The position numbers and the translations under genes were made by a program. From Crocinitomicaceae bacterium (GTDB lineage Bacteria > Bacteroidota > Bacteroidia > Flavobacteriales_D > Crocinitomicaceae), in NCBI GenBank assembly GCA_013215515.1, contig JABSPC010000652.1, positions 1 to 7,856 of the forward strand: a DNA stretch of 7,856 nucleotides. Reading direction: 5' to 3'. Positions 1 through 6,289 of this stretch are shown in pieces. The notes beneath the pieces are model-generated. The model was not told the DNA's origin, ran no database searches, and was given only the letters and a program-made list of their open reading frames with translations. The first letter of the stretch is position 1, and each line of letters opens with the position of its first letter.

Positions 1-1734
1 ATCAAAGGCTCCATCAGAATTGTAAAGTACAGCAAACCCTGCTTCTGTTCCGATCCAAATCTCATTATCAAAATCAACAGCCAAGGCAGATACTACATTT
101 GAAGGCAAAGCTCCTGAATTTGCTCCTGTGTTTAGCGTAACGATTTGGTCATCTGAAGCCGTAGAAATAGTCCCCTGATCCTTATATCCGTATAAACCGG
201 CCCCTCGAATTGCCATCCATTTGTTCCCGTTATAATCAATAACCATTTTATCCGTGAACTTACTTTTAGCCGGAGAACCCAATGAAAAAGAATACCATTC
301 ATTGTCTTTGGTTAAAACTTTCAATGGTTCATTGCAAAGCCCATTTAGAACCCATAGGTTTCCTTTATCATCGTACTCAACTTGTGAGATGTATGACCAA
401 CCATTCCCGAAAACACTTGATTCCAATAATGAATTTGTAGGTGAAATTGTATCTACAGCTCCTGTCGTTGCATTTATAATAGATAGCGGCGTATTGCTAT
501 ACCCTCCGACAGCCATTATTGAATTATCCGATGGGCCTATAGCTACAGTTAATGGGTCAAAAACCAAGTCGTTATCCCACTCCGAAATATTTGTTTTACT
601 GTGCAACGTCCAATCTTCATCCTCAAAAGTGTACATTCCTGACTTATTGAAGGTTGGTTGCGAAACGGACAAGCCACCACTCACGAAGGCCATTTTTCCA
701 TTGGAATAGCCCATTCCATAAAAGTCAGTTTTTGGTGGCCCCGAAAATGAGATGATTTCAGTGTTCCATGGAGCCGTAAATTTCACCAAACCGTTATTCT
801 GATCTGCAATCCAAATTATTCCATTGTTATAGGCTACGTTTCTTGGAATTGGAAAGTTTCCAGCTGAATATTGGTTCGTGGAAGCAAAACTTGTGAAGTC
901 AAAATTGTAAATCCGAGAACCGCTATAATAGTTGACACAAAGGTCGCCTTCGATTGTATTGAGCGATTGTATTTCAGTCGTGAATACCCCTCCTTCATCC
1001 ACTGCAATTTCAAACCCAGTGCTAGTCACATGATACACAGAATCTGAACCGAACAGATTGCTGTGGTACAAAACATAGATTTCGCCATGTGCTACTTCAA
1101 TGTCTGAATAGATATCCTCTGTAAGAATTTCTGGAACTCGTGCATCCAACTCCCATTGCGCTGGGTCTGCAAGTGATACATTGGTAATTAATCCACGATA
1201 CATTCTGTCATCTGACAAGGCATAAATATAACCGTCGACAAAGACAATGTCCTGAATTGGTGCGTTTCCATTCGTTGGGTAATACGTATCACGAACTTCG
1301 TTTTTCTTTGGGTCAATTTTCACAATGGCAAAACCTGTAGCGAGGTACATGTGCTCATCGTACTCCACTATCTTAAAAACTTTCTTAACACCTTGAATTT
1401 GCGCTAATTTTATAGCTGGAATGTTAGTTACCGTATTGTTCTTGATCTTATCGACGTTGCCATTTTCGTATCCAATAAATACAGAATTATCAGAAGTACA
1501 ATGACCTAAGCATGAAATTGAAATATCTGAAAGGGAGTTTACAGCATCCCAAAAGCTCAATTCATTGGATGCTTTGTGGTATTCGCTAAGTCCCTGCTCA
1601 TAAGCTGTGAAGACAGATTCGTCAGTTGCTACAACATCCACGGCTTTCGCAGGAATGTGTAAGCGCCATTGCCCCGTCCCAACTTGAGATGAAGCACCAA
1701 ATGCCAAAGCAATAAATATAATAAGTAGTCGCAT
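1..1734 (-). CDS. porZ: PorZ-like type IX secretion system beta-propeller protein, C-terminus beyond window
   Basis: Reading from an ATG at 1734 down to position 1 gives 578 codons without a stop, so the gene is open at its 3' end. The protein begins with a short signal peptide (MRLLIIFIALAFGASSQ), then a PorZ-type start, GQWRLHIP followed by AVDVVATDESVFTAYEQGL. Propeller blades follow, with repeated (D/N)xxGNxW-type segments near residues 451-467 and 498-517. A regulator-propeller motif lies at about 543-572 (LPSNVVSALAVDFDNEIWIG). In Porphyromonas PorZ is about 780 residues and works with PorU, PorV and PorQ at the outer membrane, where type IX cargo is processed and anchored to A-LPS. By that comparison about 200 residues, including the expected C-terminal sorting domain, lie outside the window. 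The gene often sits beside recO in Bacteroidota; here a divergent tRNA gene is upstream. An unrelated propeller sensor is possible, but the N-terminus favours PorZ. Confidence 0.82.
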   Translation of the reverse strand, partial: MRLLIIFIALAFGASSQVGTGQWRLHIPAKAVDVVATDESVFTAYEQGLSEYHKASNELSFWDAVNSLSDISISCLGHCTSDNSVFIGYENGNVDKIKNNTVTNIPAIKLAQIQGVKKVFKIVEYDEHMYLATGFAIVKIDPKKNEVRDTYYPTNGNAPIQDIVFVDGYIYALSDDRMYRGLITNVSLADPAQWELDARVPEILTEDIYSDIEVAHGEIYVLYHSNLFGSDSVYHVTSTGFEIAVDEGGVFTTEIQSLNTIEGDLCVNYYSGSRIYNFDFTSFASTNQYSAGNFPIPRNVAYNNGIIWIADQNNGLVKFTAPWNTEIISFSGPPKTDFYGMGYSNGKMAFVSGGLSVSQPTFNKSGMYTFEDEDWTLHSKTNISEWDNDLVFDPLTVAIGPSDNSIMAVGGYSNTPLSIINATTGAVDTISPTNSLLESSVFGNGWSYISQVEYDDKGNLWVLNGLCNEPLKVLTKDNEWYSFSLGSPAKSKFTDKMVIDYNGNKWMAIRGAGLYGYKDQGTISTASDDQIVTLNTGANSGALPSNVVSALAVDFDNEIWIGTEAGFAVLYNSDGAFD

Positions 1735-1767
1735 AAAAAAGTTTGTAGGCTAGTAACGTTTAGAAAA

Positions 1768-1798
1768 CAAAAATATTTGATTTTAGTGGAATAACAAA
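1768..1798 (-). promoter_or_regulatory. Bacteroidota-type promoter of the porZ-like gene
   Basis: On the minus strand TTTG (1798-1795) is followed after 19 bases by TATTTTTG (1775-1768), a full match to the Bacteroidota consensus TTTG-N17-20-TAnnTTTG. A start of transcription near 1760 would leave a leader of about 25 bases before the ATG at 1734. The spacing and position fit well; activity is inferred. Confidence 0.65.
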
Positions 1799-1817
1799 GG
1801 GAATAAGCGAATTGATG

Positions 1818-1847
1818 TTGTGAAATCTATTAGCAATATTAACTTTG
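1818..1847 (+). promoter_or_regulatory. Probable promoter of the tRNA-Arg gene
   Basis: GTTG ends at 1820, and after 19 bases comes TAACTTTG (1840-1847), a full match to the -7 element TAnnTTTG. The -33 part is weaker (TTG rather than TTTG). It is the best plus-strand match between the porZ-like gene and the tRNA. It would start transcription near 1853, so the transcript would carry the partial tRNA copy at 1877-1898 in its leader. Confidence 0.45.
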
Positions 1848-1875
1848 TGCACAAGATCGGTACAATGATCTATTT

Positions 1876-1898
1876 CGGCCCTGTGGCGCAACTGAATA
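1876..1898 (+). repeat. Partial copy of the tRNA-Arg 5' end (tRNA pseudogene fragment)
   Basis: These 23 bases are identical to 1932-1954, which is one flanking base plus the first 22 bases of the tRNA: the 5' acceptor strand GGCCCTG and the D-arm through its loop. The match stops abruptly at both ends, and no anticodon or T arm follows. The distance between copies is 56 bp. The fragment cannot make a tRNA by itself. It also forms the left arm of an imperfect hairpin (1884-1897 against 1907-1920, 11 of 14 Watson-Crick pairs plus one G-U, 9-base loop). Confidence 0.85.
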
Positions 1899-1932
1899 AA
1901 TTTAAGATTTAGTCGCACCACTTGCCAAAAAC

Positions 1933-2006
1933 GGCCCTGTGGCGCAACTGAATAGCGCACTGGATTTCGGCTCCAGCGGTTACAAGTTTGAATCTTGTCA
2001 GGGTCA
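1933..2006 (+). tRNA. tRNA-Arg, anticodon UCG (reads CGA)
   Basis: All four arms of the cloverleaf can be drawn over 74 bases. The acceptor stem GGCCCTG pairs with CAGGGTC (one G-U), with discriminator A at 2006. The D stem is GCGC/GCGC around AACTGAATA. The anticodon stem CTGGA/TCCAG encloses loop TTTCGGC with TCG at 1967-1969. The variable loop is CGGTT. The T stem ACAAG/CTTGT encloses TTTGAAT. The 3' CCA is not encoded and would be added after transcription. The loop TTTGAAT differs from the usual TTCGAAT by a transition. An intrinsic terminator begins 8 bases downstream, so this looks like a single-tRNA transcript. Confidence 0.95.
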
Positions 2007-2013
2007 CTTAATG

Positions 2014-2052
2014 AAAGTCCAATTAATTGTATATCAATTGATTGGACTTTTT
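2014..2052 (+). terminator. Intrinsic terminator of the tRNA-Arg transcript
   Basis: AAAGTCCAATTAATTG (2014-2029) pairs with CAATTGATTGGACTTT (2035-2050) as a 16-bp stem with one G-U, a 5-base loop TATAT, and a run of five T at 2048-2052. Its place 8 bases after the tRNA end fits a Rho-independent terminator. Confidence 0.85.
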
Positions 2053-2359
2053 CATTCCCTACAAATTACTTATTTAGTTCCAAGTACTAAGGATCAAGTC
2101 AAATATCTGTGGACTTGGAAAAAAGTTAGGCATAAAAAGGGTCAAGTTAATTTTTAGGGGGACTATGGTCGAGAGATACCCTGAATAGATAACACCCATA
2201 CAGGGTAAACAGCGCTTTTATATTGAAGGGTTTATGCTTTGAGAAAGCACTTATATGTTAACAATACACACAAAATACTCGATTCGGTGAACACGAATAA
2301 ATGGCGTTAATCGAGTAACCTTAAATTGGAGGTTCAACGGTTCAACTAGAAAAATTCGG
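2053..2359. other. Gene-free stretch with several inverted repeats
   Basis: No convincing coding frame is present. Visible structure includes TTCCAAGT/ACTTGGAA (2078-2085 and 2113-2120), which competes with CAAGTC/GACTTG (2095-2100 and 2112-2117) for the same right arm. TACCCTG and CAGGGTA form a 7-bp pair near 2178-2208. TGCTTT/AAAGCA forms a small hairpin around 2235-2249. The 9-bp pair near 2276-2317 is listed separately. An 8-base unit GGTTCAAC occurs twice in tandem at 2331-2346. It lies between the terminated tRNA unit and the 3' end of the phosphatase gene. A small RNA is possible, but no known RNA family is recognised. Confidence 0.5.
2271..2317 (-). terminator. Possible terminator of the TPR-GAF-SpoIIE gene
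   Basis: On the minus strand TACTCGATT (2317-2309) pairs perfectly with AATCGAGTA (2284-2276), followed by TTTTG. The loop is long (24 bases) but can hold an inner pairing ATTCG/CGAAT. It lies about 43 bases beyond the stop codon at 2360. The weak T-run lowers confidence. Confidence 0.45.
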
Positions 2360-4774
2360 CTAAACTTCAATACCCATAATACAAACGTCGTCAACTTGAT
2401 AGCTCCCTCCTTTCCATGCATCAAATTCATATTTTAGAAGGAGTTTTTGCTTATTTATGGGTTGATCTTGAATGCTTAGTAATTTCGATCGAAATTGAAC
2501 AGTTTTATACTTTTTATCATGATTTCCACCAAACTGATCTACGTAACCGTCAGAGAATAAGTAAATCCGATCTCCAGAATTTAATCTCACTCTGTGATTC
2601 GTATAAGGTTGTGGATTATCAAATTGACCAATCGGTTGTTTATTCGGTCTTAACACTAAAATTGCTTTATGGCCTTTTTGAATGACCCAAAGCGGATTAT
2701 TTGCACCAGACCATTCAAGCCAATTGGTAGCCTGATTCCATGCACATAGAGAAATATCCATTCCATCGTGAACGTCGTTTAATGATTTTGAAAATGTCTT
2801 AAGAACCAAATCCCGCGTTTTATCTAAAATCTCCGATGGCTTTTTTAACCCATACTCAATCACCGCTTTATTTAATGCATTGTGGCAAATGATACTTACC
2901 ATTGCCCCTGGAACACCATGTCCAGTACAATCTGCAACCACAAAAATGGTAATATCTTCTACTTGTTGCAGCCAATAAAAATCTCCCGCAACGATATCTT
3001 TTGGTTCGTATAATATGAAAGCCTCTTTGAACGAACTTTCAAATTGATCTATGGATGGTAAAAAGGCATTCTGGATTCGTTTTGCGTAATTAATCGAATC
3101 CATGATTTCGTTATTTTTATTTTCAATTAATTGGTAAAGATCATGGATTCGCTTATAATTTTGAGCATTCTTAAGCGCAATAGCTACATAGGCTGCCATT
3201 GCTTTCATAATATTTACTTTATCATTGGGGTAACTGTTCAAATCGTAGCTATGAATTCCCATGACGCCAATAATTTTGTTCTCCACTTTTAAAGGGATAA
3301 TCATCACAGAATGGGGTAGTTTCCCTCGCGTTGGTCTTTCTGACAATGTGATGTAATCTGAAGACTCCTTCTGAAAATCATTAATCACAAGCTCCTTTTG
3401 ATTTTTAATACACCAAACGGTAAATTTACCAGTGTGATCCATGGGAATACTAACACCATTAAGTCGCAAATTATCCCTCATGTAGAAAGGGAAATTGATG
3501 ACCGATTTTATACTATCGTGTATACCAATGTAAAGAATAGGAGCATCTATCAATGTGTTTATCTGTTCATAAATAATTTGATATAGCTCATCAATGTTAA
3601 GGGTTGAATTAATCTCCTGACCTATTTGAGCCAATGCTTTTATTCTTTTGTTCGATTCAATTAGCTGATTGGTACGCGACTTTAATTCTTTATTTTTTAA
3701 TTTGTAAATCTCATTTTGCCTCCCCACCTGTTCCAGATGAATTTTCATTTGCAGACTTCGAAGTTGTAAACTATTCTTTCTTCTTTCCCAAGTATAATTT
3801 ATCTCATGGAAGACTTTATAATGGTAGATACCTCTTTCAAAATCCTGTTTGTTCTCATAATGTTGAGATAGTAATTGATGGTATTTACATTGTATATCGA
3901 ACTCTTCTATTTCTTCCGCTACTTTAATGGCCTTTTGCAGATGTTTCATTCCTAAATCAACTGCCTTTTCTTTCATATAAAGTTTCCCTTTTAGAAATAG
4001 ACTATTTGCTAATCCAATTTTAAACTCTATCTCATCTGATAATTTAATAGCAGAATCAATGCATTCATGCGCCTCATTCCATTGATCATGTTCAATATAA
4101 ATAGCTGCTAAACCTTCATATGCCAAAGTTATTGATTGCTTAAGGTTTGATTTGAGTCCAAGGTCTATGCACAATACATAATAATGCTCTGCTAGATCAT
4201 AATTTTTAATGAGATAATATACATCGCCGAGGCCATTGTAAACTTTTGTCCTAATTTTATCGGCATCAATACTTTTTAAAATATTCAGACTTTTCTCGAG
4301 TGTTTTAATTGATTCTTCATAATTCTGAGTCACATAATAAACACTACCAATTCCATTGTAGGCATCCGCTACCCCTTCTAAGTCCTCACAATTCTTATAT
4401 AGTTCAAGACTACGAATGAAGCAATCCAAACTTTCTTCGTAATCAGAAAGATAGTAATAACACGAGCCCAAACTATATTGACATTTAGCTTGATACAAAG
4501 TACTTTCAAAATCTTCAAATATTTGCCTGGCCTCCATTAAGTTAAAGGTGGAATTTTCGTATTCAGAAATCCAAATTTGAGAACTGCCAAGGATAAAAAG
4601 CCCCCGTCCTATGCGAAATTCATCTTCTATTTCTTCGGAGAGTACAATTACTCTTTCTGCAAGTCGGCCACTTTCTACAGGGTTCGTTCTATTGATAAGC
4701 CATGCTTTTTCGCTCATTTCATCAATCTGAGCTATGCTTTCTTGAGTTTCAATTCTTGTACGTTTCTTTTCCAT
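2360..4774 (-). CDS. TPR-GAF-SpoIIE family serine/threonine phosphatase
   Basis: This 804-residue cytoplasmic signalling protein has no signal peptide or membrane segment. About six TPR-like repeats cover residues 96-325, for example YSLGSCYYYLSDYEESLDCF and YNGIGSVYYVTQNYEESIKT. A charged coiled coil spans about 330-380, and a GAF domain about 382-540. A linker helix (YQLIENKNNEIMDSINYAKR) leads into the SpoIIE/PP2C domain at about 565-804. Candidate metal-binding acidic residues are present: D598 (AGDFYW), D615 (VVADCTGHGVPG), D742 (LFSDGYVD) and D795/D796 (VDDVCIMG). The catalytic core therefore looks intact and should remove phosphate from a Ser/Thr protein, classically an anti-sigma-antagonist. 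The ligand of the GAF domain and the target are unknown, and no kinase or STAS gene is adjacent. The start is ATG at 4774, with an A-rich leader. It appears monocistronic. Confidence 0.9.
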   Translation of the reverse strand: MEKKRTRIETQESIAQIDEMSEKAWLINRTNPVESGRLAERVIVLSEEIEDEFRIGRGLFILGSSQIWISEYENSTFNLMEARQIFEDFESTLYQAKCQYSLGSCYYYLSDYEESLDCFIRSLELYKNCEDLEGVADAYNGIGSVYYVTQNYEESIKTLEKSLNILKSIDADKIRTKVYNGLGDVYYLIKNYDLAEHYYVLCIDLGLKSNLKQSITLAYEGLAAIYIEHDQWNEAHECIDSAIKLSDEIEFKIGLANSLFLKGKLYMKEKAVDLGMKHLQKAIKVAEEIEEFDIQCKYHQLLSQHYENKQDFERGIYHYKVFHEINYTWERRKNSLQLRSLQMKIHLEQVGRQNEIYKLKNKELKSRTNQLIESNKRIKALAQIGQEINSTLNIDELYQIIYEQINTLIDAPILYIGIHDSIKSVINFPFYMRDNLRLNGVSIPMDHTGKFTVWCIKNQKELVINDFQKESSDYITLSERPTRGKLPHSVMIIPLKVENKIIGVMGIHSYDLNSYPNDKVNIMKAMAAYVAIALKNAQNYKRIHDLYQLIENKNNEIMDSINYAKRIQNAFLPSIDQFESSFKEAFILYEPKDIVAGDFYWLQQVEDITIFVVADCTGHGVPGAMVSIICHNALNKAVIEYGLKKPSEILDKTRDLVLKTFSKSLNDVHDGMDISLCAWNQATNWLEWSGANNPLWVIQKGHKAILVLRPNKQPIGQFDNPQPYTNHRVRLNSGDRIYLFSDGYVDQFGGNHDKKYKTVQFRSKLLSIQDQPINKQKLLLKYEFDAWKGGSYQVDDVCIMGIEV

Positions 4775-4811
4775 AAAGTTGCCACCATTGTATTACGCCT
4801 GAACTATATCA

Positions 4812-4840
4812 CTAATATATGCAACTAGACAATAATCAAA
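4812..4840 (-). promoter_or_regulatory. Possible promoter of the TPR-GAF-SpoIIE gene
   Basis: On the minus strand TTTG (4840-4837) is followed after 17 bases by TATATTAG (4819-4812), which matches TAnnTTTG except at two of the six fixed positions. It would give a leader of about 30 bases. The match is moderate in AT-rich DNA. Confidence 0.35.
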
Positions 4841-5074
4841 AGGTTGTAGATCAGTAATTGCACCTTTTTTATTCCAGTTTTCATAATATTCAATTTTAAA
4901 AATGTGTAAAAAGCTATCTCAAATATTTCATTTTTTTATCTATTGCATGCGCATAGCTCTCAATGAGTAAATAATATCTGACTTTGTACTTAATGAAAAG
5001 ATAAACGATTTCCAAACGTCATCATTATTCTTCCTGGCGTAACAAACAATCCTTAACTCCTGTTTAAAAGTAAA
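4841..5074. other. AT-rich intergenic stretch without a recognised gene
   Basis: No supported gene is seen. The frame of the transposase remnant stays open for about 38 codons beyond its stop at 5075, down to near 4950, but the translation does not resemble transposase to me. A weak inverted repeat AGCTAT/ATAGCT (4912-4917 and 4953-4958) and the short palindrome GCATGC near 4946 are the only structures noted. The stretch may be decayed insertion-sequence DNA. Confidence 0.4.
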
Positions 5075-5266
5075 TTAACCCTGCTTATAAACACTTTTAT
5101 AATCTGGTTTTCCTGTATTTGAATAGTATTCTGAAAAAGCATCTTCAAAATACTTCCAATCAATTTTGTCTGCCAATAATGCCAGTTCATGGTTAAGGTT
5201 CATGAACTCGTTCAGAAAAGGTTTGAATAGATTTTGTTGGTTTTGGGATCTTGATTTTCCTATCAT
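5075..5266 (-). pseudogene. IS5-type transposase N-terminal remnant
   Basis: The 63-residue frame starts at ATG 5266 and ends with TAA. Residues 1-53 read like the N-terminus of IS5-type (DUF772-related) transposases: MIGKSRSQNQQNLFKPFLNE, then LNHELALLADKIDWKYFEDA, then YYSNTGKP. In full transposases of this type the GKP/GRP is followed by a PxRLMVG-like helix and several hundred residues with the DDE residues. Here the protein turns to DYKSVYKQG and stops, so no catalytic domain is left. The match is from remembered family patterns, not a search. The frame is probably not functional. A 9-bp inverted repeat lies directly upstream at 5269-5309. A small intact protein of unknown role is less likely. 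Confidence 0.62.
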
Positions 5267-5268
5267 TC

Positions 5269-5309
5269 ATTGCAAGGTTTTCTCTACAATTTAGCCATTT
5301 CCTTGCAAT
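5269..5309. repeat. 9-bp inverted repeat upstream of the transposase remnant
   Basis: ATTGCAAGG (5269-5277) and CCTTGCAAT (5301-5309) are perfect inverted copies with 23 bases between. They sit 2 bases upstream of the remnant's start codon, so they could fold in its leader or belong to the end of the old insertion sequence. No matching partner is seen elsewhere in the window. Confidence 0.5.
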
Positions 5310-5566
5310 TTCAGACAGCAAAAAAGATATGATCTTCACTATAACATATTGATAACTAATGAATTTATTTCAATTTAAGGATCGACTAGATAAAAGTATC
5401 AAGACCTAAAATTGAACTCCTAAATTAGGCCAGACACCAATTTTAGGTCTTGATCCGTTTAATTGTTTTCCGCCCTTTTTGCGATTTAATATTAAGAATG
5501 TACATTCCTGGGCTTAGATTAAAATGGCTCAATTCAAAAGTTGTTGATTTTTCTACAACAAAAAAC
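5310..5566. other. Intergenic stretch between the IS remnant and the cytochrome b gene
   Basis: No supported coding frame is seen. The stretch holds the 17-bp palindrome at 5398-5454 and a small hairpin TTGTTG/CAACAA at 5541-5561. On the minus strand that hairpin is followed by CTTTTG just after the cytochrome b stop codon and could be a weak terminator. The rest is plain AT-rich sequence. Confidence 0.4.
5398..5454. repeat. Perfect 17-bp inverted repeat with nested palindrome
   Basis: ATCAAGACCTAAAATTG (5398-5414) is exactly inverted at 5438-5454, with 23 bases between. The spacer contains a second palindrome, CCTAA-A-TTAGG (5419-5429), which shares the CCTAA core of the arms. The structure would make a strong hairpin. 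It could terminate the cytochrome b transcript (minus strand; followed by ACTTTTAT), or be a palindromic mobile repeat or a fused pair of insertion-sequence ends. Which of these applies cannot be decided from one copy. Confidence 0.7.
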
Positions 5567-6142
5567 CTACTCTTCTCGTCCCGTTATCATTTTATTGACA
5601 ACACCTTTACGGTTCGTTCTTTCAGCAATATAAAGACCAATAAAATGAACTACAATAAAAAGAACTAACCAATAAAGAGAAAGTTCATGAAATTCTTCTG
5701 TGCTATGTTTGTATTTCTCTGGTCCAAATTCAATGATTAATCCAGAAATCAATGAGCTTGCAAGTAGAGCATAAAACAGCACATAACTCCACGGTTGAAC
5801 TTTTTCTTTTAATGCTCCCTTCATTAAATCATGCTTAAAATTCGATCCTTTCGTGATGAAAAAGAGCATTCTAAGTAAATACAATCCAACAAGAACGTAT
5901 CCAATATAAACGTGCCATGCCCACATTGGGCTTCTAATTCCTTTGGCGATTGAAATTGCTTGATCTTCATCAATTGTCACATCAATTTCGGCAAGGCGTT
6001 CAGTCATTATATCTGCCATGTTGTGCTTATTCATCCATCCCAATCGAAGGAATATAGTAAGTAACATAAACAGCATAGAGAATGCGATTGCCCAGTGAAG
6101 AAGTCTATGTGCTAAAGGAAAACTTGCATTTTTCATCGTCAT
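5567..6142 (-). CDS. Cytochrome b/b561-family membrane protein
   Basis: The 191-residue protein starts at ATG 6142 (MTMKNASFPLAHRLLHW). A TTG at 6154 extends the frame by four residues, and an ATG at 6136 would remove two; the ATG at 6142 is preferred. Four membrane helices are visible at about 13-34, 74-96, 117-138 and 154-174. Histidines suited to bind two b-hemes are H12 and H16 (AHRLLHW), H77 (AWHVYIG), H152 (EEFHELS) and H166 (VVHFIGLY), a layout like the four-helix cytochromes of b561 and Ni/Fe-hydrogenase type. It would pass electrons across the inner membrane to an unknown partner. It is divergent from the DUF4856-imelysin operon and shares its control region, which suggests, without proving, a role in iron reduction or uptake. 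Exact heme ligands are inferred. Confidence 0.83.
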   Translation of the reverse strand: MTMKNASFPLAHRLLHWAIAFSMLFMLLTIFLRLGWMNKHNMADIMTERLAEIDVTIDEDQAISIAKGIRSPMWAWHVYIGYVLVGLYLLRMLFFITKGSNFKHDLMKGALKEKVQPWSYVLFYALLASSLISGLIIEFGPEKYKHSTEEFHELSLYWLVLFIVVHFIGLYIAERTNRKGVVNKMITGREE

Positions 6143-6185
6143 TTCAAATTTCAATTAAACTCTCAATCAAGAATTTTGTGAGCGG

Positions 6186-6216
6186 CAAATGTATACTTAT
6201 TTAGAATAATTATAAA
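6186..6216 (-). promoter_or_regulatory. Probable promoter of the cytochrome b gene
   Basis: On the minus strand TTTA (6216-6213, near-match to TTTG) is followed after 19 bases by TACATTTG (6193-6186), a full match to TAnnTTTG. Transcription would start near 6179 and give a leader of about 37 bases. The -33 element lies inside the Fur-like box at 6198-6218. Confidence 0.5.
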
Positions 6217-6218
6217 TA
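6198..6218. promoter_or_regulatory. Fur/PerR-like operator
   Basis: TATTTAGAAT, one A, then ATTATAAATA form a 10-1-10 inverted repeat with 9 of 10 positions matching. The central 15 bases (6201-6215) differ from the PerR-type box TTATAATnATTATAA at one base and follow the 7-1-7 plan of Fur-family operators. The site lies between the divergent cytochrome b and DUF4856 genes and covers the predicted -33 of the cytochrome promoter, as expected for repression. AT-rich DNA makes chance matches easier, and regulator identity is inferred. Confidence 0.5.
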
Positions 6219-6234
6219 CCACTTTTATGGTATT
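6215..6234. repeat. 7-bp inverted repeat in the divergent control region
   Basis: AATACCA (6215-6221) and TGGTATT (6228-6234) are perfect inverted copies around CTTTTA. The repeat overlaps the right end of the Fur-like box and abuts the possible -33 element of the plus-strand operon. It could be a second operator or a small hairpin. Confidence 0.5.
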
Positions 6235-6263
6235 GCGAGAAAGTCATCTCCATTGTTTCTTTG
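6232..6263 (+). promoter_or_regulatory. Possible promoter of the DUF4856-imelysin operon
   Basis: ATTG (6232-6235) is followed after 20 bases by TTTCTTTG (6256-6263), one base off TAnnTTTG. Transcription would start near 6270, 20 bases before the ATG at 6290. A weaker alternative is TTTG (6175-6178) with TATTTAGA (6198-6205), whose -7 would overlap the Fur-like box. Confidence 0.3.
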
Positions 6264-6289
6264 TCCCAGAAAAAAATAGATATATAAAA

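Noticed and set aside
254..709. Plus-strand open frame of 151 codons.
   Set aside because: It lies fully inside the minus-strand porZ-like gene, whose translation has clear family motifs; this is a shadow frame.
1760..1960. Minus-strand 66-codon frame overlapping the tRNA and the porZ promoter.
   Set aside because: It covers the tRNA 5' half and both promoters and has no recognisable protein motif.
1939..2157. Plus-strand 72-codon frame starting inside the tRNA.
   Set aside because: It reads through the tRNA and its terminator hairpin; no protein similarity is apparent.
2150..2215. Resemblance to a TPP riboswitch (AGGGGG ... GAGAGATACCC ... CAGCG).
   Set aside because: The conserved CTGAGA is altered, the CTGATCTGGATAAT core and GCGTAGGGA end are missing, and the next gene downstream is on the opposite strand.
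6143..6154. TTG start for the cytochrome b protein.
   Set aside because: An ATG only four codons downstream gives a normal start, and no strong ribosome binding site supports the TTG.
6227..6289. Longer start for the DUF4856 protein at ATG 6227.
   Set aside because: The 21 extra residues would precede a complete lipoprotein signal peptide and would overlap the likely promoter.
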